Source of the DNA: Bacteroidota bacterium
Lineage (GTDB): Bacteria > Bacteroidota > Bacteroidia > Cytophagales > Cytophagaceae
DNA: 31,992 bases
NCBI GenBank assembly: GCA_023428135.1
Contig: JAEYZG010000015.1
Location: 1 to 31,992, forward strand
Direction of reading: 5' to 3'
Made by a program: the position numbers and the translations under genes. Shown here one piece after another: positions 25,020-31,992 of this stretch. The notes beneath the pieces were generated by a model. That model was not told where the DNA came from. It searched no databases and was given only the letters and a program-made list of their open reading frames with translations. How positions within the stretch are numbered: position 1 is the first letter of the stretch; each line of letters starts with the position of its first letter.

Positions 25020-25597
25020 TAATCATCCCTCTCTGTCCACCAATCACCATATATAATTTATGAAGATGGAGGATTAGCAACATTTTAACGTTGTTGTTCA
25101 TTTATCAAAGTTTAAGACGCAATGCCTGGTGTCTCTGCATACCAATTGAATTAATTATAATAGGGATACTATTAAATACAAACCGCAAGACTGAGTCTCG
25201 CAATTGCTCTGATGAAGAGCCGAAGGTAGTTGTTGTTTTTTATAAAATATTATTCGTTTAAAAATGAATGAACAGAAAAGAATTACTACAAAAATCCTGA
25301 AGGCTATTCCTGCTGGTTAAAAACAATGGATTGACGGATTATAATCATTTTAATCGCAAAGATTTGACTTTATCTTTATGGCGCATCAAGTTTAAAACGT
25401 TGCAAAAAATGTTTAAAATAAAACCATCTAAGGTATATGTTTGAATTATAAAGGAATGTATTGTGGGGAAATAGTTATTGAATATAAAGGATTCATTTGA
25501 ATTATATAATTACCGTAAACAACATTGATCCTCTAACAGTAATACTTAATATAACTGAATAAATATTCAGGTCTTTATCAAATCAAAACCTTAACAC
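25020..25597. other. 578-bp gap without a recognised feature
   Basis: AT-rich DNA between two plus-strand genes. It has one short open frame at 25264-25320 (18 codons, MNEQKRITTKILKAIPAG), with no support beyond being open. No terminator, tRNA or clear promoter was recognised. The segment CTGATGAAGAGCCGAAGG near 25211 superficially recalls a hammerhead core but lacks the required stems. Confidence 0.5.
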
Positions 25598-26227
25598 ATG
25601 GAAGATTTCGAATTTACCCCTGAAACATCACATCCAAATGCAAAGAAACTTTTAACAGAAGATTTTTACTGGAGTGACGAAGAAGATACAAGCCCGTTTG
25701 GCAATGATGATGGGGCAGAGGCTTCTTATGGATTCTGGAAGTGGAGGAAAAAAAATAAAGATGTAAGTCCATTAAAATACCTTGAAAAATTACTTAATGA
25801 GTGGGACTTCCCATATTTTGACCTGACTGAATTGAGTCCGGCAAAAGTTCAGGATTATATCACGCAAAAGAGGGATGTCGACAACGGTCCGTTTTCCGGA
25901 AATATGCTCGCAGAGCAGCTTAAGGAAATGGCTTCTGAAATGGAAGATGAGACTGACGATAATCAGTTTAAAGAGCTATTGGCAAATGTTACAGGTGTTT
26001 CTGCTGATAGTTACCTTATTGGTATGGACAATGCTATTATTTCAGTGGCTTATGCCCAGTATGCTTTGGAAGGGAAGCTGGATTCAAATTTAAAAGCATT
26101 AGCTCAGACAGCTATTAAAAGGGAACTTCTTCCATTGCTATTAGAAACCTTTAGTGAAGATGACAGGGCAACAAGGATCGAAAGATTAAACAAGATGCTT
26201 AAAAGTTTAAATCAGATGAATGGTTAA
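25598..26227 (+). CDS. Acidic cytoplasmic protein, YfeS-like N-terminus, unknown function
   Basis: A 209-residue soluble protein without signal or membrane segment. The N-terminus (TSHPNAKKLLTEDFYWSD, SPFGNDDGAEASYGFWKWR, SPLKYLEKLLNEWDFPYF) carries the HP-A-K-L...F-W and PFGxDxG motif that I associate with the E. coli YfeS type of protein, a match from memory only. The rest is helical and strongly acidic (EMASEMEDETDDNQF), then DNAIISVAYAQYALEGKLD. The final part (RELLPLLLETFSED to KSLNQMNG) looks like a helical tail. Function is unknown. It stands alone with its own terminator. Confidence 0.75.
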   Translation: MEDFEFTPETSHPNAKKLLTEDFYWSDEEDTSPFGNDDGAEASYGFWKWRKKNKDVSPLKYLEKLLNEWDFPYFDLTELSPAKVQDYITQKRDVDNGPFSGNMLAEQLKEMASEMEDETDDNQFKELLANVTGVSADSYLIGMDNAIISVAYAQYALEGKLDSNLKALAQTAIKRELLPLLLETFSEDDRATRIERLNKMLKSLNQMNG

Positions 26228-26349
26228 TGGGAAGATGTCAATGGGATGAAAGTTTAAAATTCAGAGAAGGAGAGTACCTTAGTTTTTATTCCTGGAGGTT
26301 TTTGTTAAGATAACTTTCGTTTCATCGCATTCACATTGATACATTGAAT

Positions 26350-26390
26350 CCCAACAGAAGCCAGGTCTTTAAGGACAGGCTTCTGTTGGG
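26350..26390. terminator. Bidirectional terminator between convergent genes
   Basis: CCCAACAGAAGCC (26350-26362) and GGCTTCTGTTGGG (26378-26390) form a perfect 13-bp stem with further partial pairing (GTCTTTAAGGAC) inside the loop. It lies between the gene ending at 26227 and the minus-strand gene ending at 26460. Confidence 0.85.
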
Positions 26391-26459
26391 GCATCCAAAA
26401 ATGAAGATGAACTTTATTCAAATTCATCCGGAAAAAATATAGCCCAGATAAAAAAGACC

Positions 26460-28157
26460 TTATTTCACAGTGTATTTTTCAATTTCTCCCCAGTTAATTT
26501 TAATAACATTTTGCCCGTCCACTGTTACATTACGTTTATAAGCATCATCCATCTTACCTTTCAACTTTCCTTCTTCCAGATCAAATGAGACCAGCTTGTT
26601 AAGATCTTCTCCTATCTGGAGAAAATATCTGTTACCCCTCTTAAACACTCCGTAAACATCATTGACCTTGAGCTCATACTTTGTTTTTCCGGATGCAAGA
26701 TCCACAGCAAAAATTCCATTATCATATACTGCATAAGCCAGTTTCCCATCATCACTACTCCATACTGCTATTGCTTTATCTACCTTCAGCTCTTTGATAA
26801 CTACCTTATTCAACATATCTCCCGATTTAAGATCTATTGTGTAAAAAGCTTTATCACTGAAGAAGCTTACCTTACCATTGTCCTGAATCAGATCCGATAT
26901 GAAATCAATCTTATCTCCCAATTTCTTTTCATCCCACAAAACCTTTCCGGTTTTACTGTCAAAAGCCTTTATTCCGGCCTTTCCACGCATCTTAAATTCC
27001 GTTTTGTATGTTTCTGCTCCATTATTTGGATTCGTAATCACAGACTGCACATTAATGATTCCACCGAATTTGGCCAGCACCACACCTCCCTGAATTGTAA
27101 TATAGGGAATCACATCGGAAGAAGAATACTTTGGGGATTTCCATAAAACGTTACCTGTTTCCAGATCACATTTCTTAATACCAAAAGTTTCCGAAGTCAG
27201 GTCTGCTATATAAACCCCGTCATCGGTCACCAAAGGCATATCAGCAATGTTTAACTCCTGTCTTGCTTTCAATCCCACACTTACTTCCGAATTATTAAAG
27301 TCGGAAGTCCACAGTAATTTACCAGTTGAAAGATCCAGTACCGAGATTCCTTCATACACCACAAACACTTTGTTTTGAGAAACAAAGAAGTCTATCATAT
27401 CCTCATCTGAAACTAATGTACTGACTATTTTAACCTTCAGCTCTGATGACCATAACTGAGTTCCTCCTTTACTTGCAGTAATATTAATTACCGTCGTTTT
27501 TCCTATAGCAGCCCTTAGCAGTTTCCTTTTATAATTTAAATTTACCTCAATACTTTTTTCAGGTATGTAAATTTCAGAACTTACTTCTTTTCCCCAGGAA
27601 AATGGTACTCCTGGTCTGTATACAACGAAAGATCCGTAGTCTGCGGTAGTCACGTTAATATCTCTTCTTATTTTTGTTCCATATACCTTTTTCAAAGGAA
27701 GTGATGCAAATGGTATAGAATTATCTACTGGATTCTCCTGAGGTTTTGGCTTGATTAGTTCTTTAAATTTGTTTTCATCATTGCCGGTTTTCCACAATTC
27801 ATTCCCATTCTGAACGTCATATAATACGACAATGTCTTCCTGACTTTTCTTGTCGGCAGGTTTGTATGTTACTTCCACGACACCGTTATTGTAGTACCAT
27901 ACTTCCTTTGCTTCTTTGAAACCTTTTTCCTGAAACTTGAATCTCCACAAGCTCTTACCTTCTTTTCCTATGACACTTATTTCTTTTTCACTGGCCCCGA
28001 TAAAAAGGGTTCCGTAATCATCCCATGTTCTGCATAAGGTGGCTTTAAATCCATGATCTGCTTTCCAGGCAAGCGGAAATTTCTCCTGAGCCATTGAACC
28101 TGTGAAGACCAAACATAAAACATGGATAAAGATTATTTTTTTAATAGAAGATATCAT
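26460..28157 (-). CDS. Exported PQQ-like beta-propeller protein
   Basis: A 565-residue protein with a signal peptide (residues about 1-23, ending GSMAQ). The rest consists of PQQ-like blades in which a strand is followed by DLSTGKLLWTSDF, DLETGNVLWKSPK, DSKTGKVLWDEKK, DLKSGDMLNKVV and DLASGKTKYELK, the typical DxxTGKxLW pattern. No sorting domain or lipobox is present, so a periplasmic or outer-membrane-associated place is most likely. The canonical disulfide and acidic residues of quinoprotein dehydrogenases are not seen, so it is probably a scaffold or binding protein and not an enzyme. Single gene, with its terminator at 26350-26390. Confidence 0.88.
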   Translation of the reverse strand: MISSIKKIIFIHVLCLVFTGSMAQEKFPLAWKADHGFKATLCRTWDDYGTLFIGASEKEISVIGKEGKSLWRFKFQEKGFKEAKEVWYYNNGVVEVTYKPADKKSQEDIVVLYDVQNGNELWKTGNDENKFKELIKPKPQENPVDNSIPFASLPLKKVYGTKIRRDINVTTADYGSFVVYRPGVPFSWGKEVSSEIYIPEKSIEVNLNYKRKLLRAAIGKTTVINITASKGGTQLWSSELKVKIVSTLVSDEDMIDFFVSQNKVFVVYEGISVLDLSTGKLLWTSDFNNSEVSVGLKARQELNIADMPLVTDDGVYIADLTSETFGIKKCDLETGNVLWKSPKYSSSDVIPYITIQGGVVLAKFGGIINVQSVITNPNNGAETYKTEFKMRGKAGIKAFDSKTGKVLWDEKKLGDKIDFISDLIQDNGKVSFFSDKAFYTIDLKSGDMLNKVVIKELKVDKAIAVWSSDDGKLAYAVYDNGIFAVDLASGKTKYELKVNDVYGVFKRGNRYFLQIGEDLNKLVSFDLEEGKLKGKMDDAYKRNVTVDGQNVIKINWGEIEKYTVK

Positions 28158-28761
28158 TGTTTTAACTTTTATTTTATACTTAAATTTTTAAAAACCAGAT
28201 TGAAAAAGAGACCTCTCAGTTCCTCACAACTTATTCATTTAGAAAAATCAGCGGCCTGAGATAATAAATGATTTTCTTTTCATTGGCGGTATTGATACCG
28301 CTCATATCTATTATTGCATTGGTTATGAATGCTTTTTGCCTGAAATACTACTAGCTGCTGTGTAATTTCAAATAGTCTGAGTAATGTTCTGTTCATAGAA
28401 AATAAAAGATGTTCTGTTAAAATTTTTCTAATCAATCCGGTATACCTGATATTTATTTAATAGTACTATTCCAATATTGCATAAAGTCTGCCTGACAATT
28501 ATTGTCAGACTAAAGATTCCAGGGAAGACCTGAAGTGGCCATTCATATTCCATAGGAAAATGTGTGACCTTTCCTTGTGTTCCGGGAAATATGTTATTGG
28601 TTTAAATGTATGCTCAGGGATAAAAAAAACAGTATCACCTTATAAAGTGGTACAACATTTAAATGAATTGGACCTATGGTGTACTGGCATGAAAAAACTA
28701 TAAGTAGATAGTTTGTAGAGTATGTGATTATGTATCAGAAAATTAAAAAGTATTAATGAAG
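28158..28761. other. 604-bp gap upstream of the PQQ-like gene
   Basis: No open frame of note. It contains the perfect palindrome at 28286-28301 and a second one, TGACAAT-T-ATTGTCA, at 28493-28507. The stretch must hold the promoter of the PQQ-like gene and the 3' end of the AraC transcript; no terminator with a T-run was found for the latter. Confidence 0.5.
28286..28301. promoter_or_regulatory. Palindrome GCGGTAT-TG-ATACCGC, operator candidate
   Basis: Seven-base arms are perfect with a two-base centre, in DNA that is otherwise AT-rich. It lies 129 bp upstream of the start of the minus-strand PQQ-like gene. The regulator is unknown. Confidence 0.35.
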
Positions 28762-29856
28762 TCAACTGACAAGTTGGAGAGATTTTCGGAATTCGGTCGG
28801 AGTTTTTCCTGTCAGTTTCTTAAATGATCTGTTAAATGCCGTTTTTGACCCAAAACCACTTTCTTCACCAAGTGCCTCTAATGTCAAATGCGCCTTTTGT
28901 GGATCAGAAATAAACTGTTTAAATTCGTTTACACGAAATGAATTGACAAAATCAAAAAAAGAGCAATTGGATTTTTCATTGATTAAACCTGAAAGGTCAT
29001 TCACTGAAATACCGGTCAGTTCAGACAATTGTTTCAAAGATAATTCAGGATTAAGGTAAGGTTTAAGTTCTTCCATACATTTTAAAAGTCGGATCTGATA
29101 ATCTGTTTTCTTTTCTTCATCCAGTTTAAAAATAGCTTTTCGCTGCACTTCTTCCATGTGTACCAGAGGATGATTAAGAGTTTTGAACATCAGACTCAGG
29201 TAGATACTACTTGTATAAATCCCCATGCCAATTCGGTTCCATTCAGGCAAACCGATCACAATAAGTAAAGGCCCGAGAAAAAGCGCCAGAAATAACAAAA
29301 AAAGAATAAGAAGATTGAGCCAGTCCAGCCGTATTTGTTCAGTTGACGAAAAGTTTTCCTCCAGTTTTTCTGAATACCTCTTTATTGCCTGTAAGCTTTT
29401 CAGAACATATAAAAGGAGTAAAAGTACCATTCCTCCGAGAAGCAAAGCATTCATGACTGTAAAGCGATTTTCTTCCTGATAGTAATAGGCCCTGATCTCC
29501 TCGTTACTCTTGAATGCCATAAGATACAGGAGGTTGAGGACTGCAGGAACTATAATTACCAGATGCTTTATATTCCTAAGGTTCCTCCACCTGAAACTGC
29601 CCATCATGCTTTGCACATAAAAATAAAATACAGGGAAATCCGCACACAGCAAAACACCGGAAACCGGGTCGATGTAAGGATATTCATTCAAGAAACCAGT
29701 CTGTAATGCCAGGTGCTGAAGATGTATTACCGAAAATAATAAAAAGAATGCAGCCAACAGTGCGTTCGAACTACGGTTCCTTTTATTGACCAGCAGTAAA
29801 GCAGAAATGATCCACAGATGAAAAATGCAAAAAAAGGTAAAATATAGTGAAGTCAA
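28762..29856 (-). CDS. Membrane-anchored AraC-family regulator (A)
   Basis: A 364-residue protein. Residues 1-235 hold about seven hydrophobic segments (for example FFCIFHLWIISALLLV, NALLLGGMVLLLLLYVL, WLNLLILFLLFLALFLGP). Residues about 258-362 form an AraC DNA-binding domain (LSLKQLSELTGISVNDLSGL, then SGFGSKTAFNRSFKKLTGKT and PTEFRKSL). This membrane-linked layout is common in Bacteroidota and implies sensing in or across the membrane. The start is TTG at 29856; no ATG lies in frame before an upstream stop, and the next Met is too far inside. It is divergent from a paralog at 29942 with an 85-bp shared gap. Target and signal are unknown. Confidence 0.9.
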   Translation of the reverse strand: MTSLYFTFFCIFHLWIISALLLVNKRNRSSNALLAAFFLLFSVIHLQHLALQTGFLNEYPYIDPVSGVLLCADFPVFYFYVQSMMGSFRWRNLRNIKHLVIIVPAVLNLLYLMAFKSNEEIRAYYYQEENRFTVMNALLLGGMVLLLLLYVLKSLQAIKRYSEKLEENFSSTEQIRLDWLNLLILFLLFLALFLGPLLIVIGLPEWNRIGMGIYTSSIYLSLMFKTLNHPLVHMEEVQRKAIFKLDEEKKTDYQIRLLKCMEELKPYLNPELSLKQLSELTGISVNDLSGLINEKSNCSFFDFVNSFRVNEFKQFISDPQKAHLTLEALGEESGFGSKTAFNRSFKKLTGKTPTEFRKSLQLVS

Positions 29857-29941
29857 GTTGATCTGCCTTTCTAAAACAGCGAATTTACAAATCCGTAATT
29901 ATTTACTAATTTAAATTTTTAAATTCTTTATTTCTTTACGC

Positions 29942-31108
29942 GTGACCGAGTCGTTTATAAATATTTTTACCATTCTCAATCTCACTATTTTAGCTTCCCT
30001 ATTGTGGTTTAAACAAGATGAAACAAAGGCAAGCAAATTTCTGTCAGTTGTAGTATTCAGTCCTGGTACACCATTTATATTAAATTATCTGATTTATACA
30101 GGTGATATTAAAGAGTATCCTTGGCTGCAATTATTAAGTTTTGGTCACCTGTGGGCGCCGGCAGTGTTATTTTACGTTAGGGCTGTATTGATAATGAATT
30201 TTAGCACTTCTATGCTATGGCCTCATTTTATTCCACAGGCAATCTGTACCAGTTTATGGCTTATCTGCATAAACAAGGGGAGGGACTATACCGATGTCCT
30301 TTTCGATAATGTATTTCACGGACAATTTCCCTGGGAAATAACCTTATTAAATTTTCTGCTTTTAATTCAGGCCCTTGGCTATCTCACTTATTCAGCAGTA
30401 CTGATAAATAGACAGTATCCATTTCACTTAAGTGAGCACATAAAAAAAATTATACTACAGCCTGAGACTTTCTTATTAAGAAACTCAGAGAATGAAAAAA
30501 ACTATCGGGGGAAGTGGTTAAAACACTTTATAGGATTATCCATTTCGATCAATTTGATAGCTATAATACTTTATATATCATTTCCCGAAAAAGAGGTAAG
30601 CTATATATACGTTCCGGTTCTTTATAATTTCATTTATATACTGATCGTGTATAAGAGTTTCCGGTATTCTCCAATCTTTATGCCTGCTGATTCGTCAAAG
30701 GTTTTTCGTTATTCCGGATCTTCTTTGTCGAAAGAGCAGTCTCATGACTGTTATTTAAAAGTCATCAGTCTGATCAGGGAAGAAAAGCTTTATCTGCATT
30801 TTGAATTAAAGCTGGAAGACATTGCCAACCGGTTAAACCTGTCAACACAATATGTTTCACAGGCAATTAATCAAAATGGAAATAAAAACTTCTTTGAATT
30901 CATCAATTCCTATAGAATAGAAGAAGCAAAAAAGCTGCTGAAAGAAAGACCTGATCTTACCATTGAAGCTATTGCCTATGACAGCGGTTTTGGATCTAAA
31001 GCAGCCTTTAACAGAACATTTAAAAAAAGTACAGGACAAACGCCCTCTGAATTTATAAAGACAAGCTTGCAGCTTTCAATTCTTATAATTTTACTGGTGT
31101 TTGCTTAG
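29942..31108 (+). CDS. Membrane-anchored AraC-family regulator (B)
   Basis: A 388-residue protein of the same layout as its divergent neighbour. About residues 1-235 are hydrophobic (FTILNLTILASLLWF, EITLLNFLLLIQALGYLTY, FIGLSISINLIAIILYI) and residues about 272-378 form the DNA-binding domain (LKLEDIANRLNLSTQYVSQA, SGFGSKAAFNRTFKKSTGQT, PSEFIKTSLQL). A short hydrophobic tail (SILIILLVFA) follows the usual family end. The start is GTG at 29942. The DNA-binding domains of A and B share SGFGSK-AAFNR-type text, while their membrane parts differ, suggesting duplication followed by divergence of the sensing half. Confidence 0.88.
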   Translation: MTESFINIFTILNLTILASLLWFKQDETKASKFLSVVVFSPGTPFILNYLIYTGDIKEYPWLQLLSFGHLWAPAVLFYVRAVLIMNFSTSMLWPHFIPQAICTSLWLICINKGRDYTDVLFDNVFHGQFPWEITLLNFLLLIQALGYLTYSAVLINRQYPFHLSEHIKKIILQPETFLLRNSENEKNYRGKWLKHFIGLSISINLIAIILYISFPEKEVSYIYVPVLYNFIYILIVYKSFRYSPIFMPADSSKVFRYSGSSLSKEQSHDCYLKVISLIREEKLYLHFELKLEDIANRLNLSTQYVSQAINQNGNKNFFEFINSYRIEEAKKLLKERPDLTIEAIAYDSGFGSKAAFNRTFKKSTGQTPSEFIKTSLQLSILIILLVFA

Positions 31109-31197
31109 GGACGAAAGGCTCAATACGATTACATTCTATAGTAGCTGCATAACTACAATAACATTTACCTGAATATTAGAGAAAATTTTATCATTCA

Positions 31198-31866
31198 ATG
31201 AAGTTTAACAATAATCAATCCTTTGTAGCATCCTGGAGTGGGGGAAAAGACAGTTGTTATGCTTTTATGGAAGCAGTGAAATTAAAATATCAACCAAGAG
31301 TTCTTCTGAATATGATGAATGAGAATGGGTTGGTATCAAGATCTCATGCCATCCCTGAAAAAATTTTACACCAACAGGCTATTGAACTAGACTTGCCTAT
31401 AGTTACTATTCCCTCTACCTGGAATGATTATGAAAGAAATTTCATAGATACGCTCAAGCAACTTGTTGAGGAGTATGAAATAAATTCTGCGGTATTCGGA
31501 GATATTGACTTTGACTCCAACAGAGCCTGGGAAGAGAAGGTCTGTGAGGCAGCATGTATATCACCTATCTTACCATTATGGAAACAGGACAGAAAAGATC
31601 TTGTGATGAAAATGCTGGCAGAGGGTGTTCACTGTGTTATTGTTTCATGTAATCAGCAATTGGGAGAAGACTTTTTAGGTAAAAGACTGGATGAAGAATT
31701 AATCAAAAAATTAGAAGAGTTGGATGCCGATGTTTGTGGTGAAAATGGAGAATACCATACGCTTGTGGTGAATTGTCCACTATACAGAAATGAACTTAAC
31801 GTTGAATTTTTGACGAAGAGAAATCATAATAATTATTGGTTTCAGGAAATGAAGCTTAAACCATGA
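31198..31866 (+). CDS. Dph6-like PP-loop ATPase (diphthine-ammonia ligase family)
   Basis: A 222-residue cytoplasmic protein. The adenine-nucleotide PP-loop SGGKDS is at residues 14-19 and the family-specific GENGEYHTLV motif is near the C-terminus; FGDIDFDSNRAWEE and LPLWKQDRK also fit. In archaea and eukaryotes Dph6 performs the last amidation of diphthamide on elongation factor 2. Bacteria have no diphthamide, so this member must act on another substrate, unknown. Length matches the bacterial and archaeal short form. It is alone in direction after the AraC gene. Confidence 0.9.
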   Translation: MKFNNNQSFVASWSGGKDSCYAFMEAVKLKYQPRVLLNMMNENGLVSRSHAIPEKILHQQAIELDLPIVTIPSTWNDYERNFIDTLKQLVEEYEINSAVFGDIDFDSNRAWEEKVCEAACISPILPLWKQDRKDLVMKMLAEGVHCVIVSCNQQLGEDFLGKRLDEELIKKLEELDADVCGENGEYHTLVVNCPLYRNELNVEFLTKRNHNNYWFQEMKLKP

Positions 31867-31889
31867 ATGCTATCAGAAAATATTTAAAT

Positions 31890-31950
31890 ACAACTCTTTG
31901 GGAAAGATTCCGTCTGGTGCAGACACCATAGCCGTCAACCTAAGAAAAAA
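31890..31950 (+). ncRNA. Possible riboswitch-like leader, class unresolved
   Basis: After the Dph6-like gene the sequence has GGGAA at 31900-31904, a hairpin TGGTG-CAGA-CACCA (31915-31928) and GCCGTCAACC at 31931-31940. The GGGAA and GGTG elements in this order recall a cobalamin aptamer, while GCCGTCAACC recalls the AACC box of SAM aptamers. Neither is complete and the window ends 52 nt later. Treat it as an open question. Confidence 0.2.
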
Positions 31951-31992
31951 ACTATAGGAAAATAAAGTAAAAAGTGTTTTAAATCGTAAAAT

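Noticed and set aside
25195..25240. Hammerhead-like core CTGATGA...GAA
   Set aside because: The stems needed around the core are not present and the GAAA box is incomplete (GAAGG).

Overview
The window (AT-rich) looks like chromosomal DNA of a Bacteroidota bacterium, most likely a Cytophagales gliding or cellulolytic relative (inference from protein families; no rRNA marker is present). The evidence is: several exported proteins ending in the type IX secretion (T9SS) type A sorting domain with the LYPNP / LGE signature, a propeller-type hybrid-like sensor kinase paired with a LytTR regulator, membrane-anchored AraC regulators, and start regions that mostly lack Shine-Dalgarno sequences.

Layout. 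(1) 1-3435: a LytS-type sensor histidine kinase with a periplasmic propeller, cut by the left edge, and its LytTR response regulator. (2) 3556-12276: a row of secreted T9SS proteins. There is an intact propeller-repeat protein, a chimeric and frameshifted pseudogene whose head is propeller-type and whose tail is LamG/Ig-type, then two tandem LamG-Ig-T9SS paralogs duplicated together with about 300 bp of upstream DNA. (3) 12427-13518: a divergent HxlR repressor and nitroreductase with a GTTAC-repeat operator candidate between them. (4) 13698-15715: an AraC regulator, a DoxX-like membrane protein and a START-domain protein. (5) 15773-18691 (minus): a small T9SS protein and a large exported propeller gene broken by one in-frame TGA. 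(6) 18692-20149: 1.46 kb without a convincing gene, ending in a sigma-54-like promoter. (7) 20150-21658: a processive family 2 glycosyltransferase. (8) 21917-23424 (minus): a compact DUF2945 / DUF488 / SMUG2-type glycosylase cluster. (9) 23609-28157: a phosphodiester glycosidase, a probable outer-membrane protein, a YfeS-like acidic protein and an exported PQQ-like propeller. (10) 28762-31108: two divergent membrane-anchored AraC regulators. (11) 31198-end: a Dph6-like PP-loop ATPase and, at the very edge, a possible structured RNA leader.

How the parts may work together. The kinase/regulator pair probably governs a nearby target; a 15-bp direct repeat with 21-bp period, the geometry used by LytTR proteins, lies between the regulator and the first T9SS gene. 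The T9SS gene row shows duplication, recombination and decay, typical of a surface-protein repertoire that is turning over. I found no tRNA, rRNA, CRISPR array, transposase or phage gene. No single new system is proven here; the most informative items are the chimeric pseudogene, the conserved leader blocks, the LytTR-like repeat and the single-stop propeller gene.
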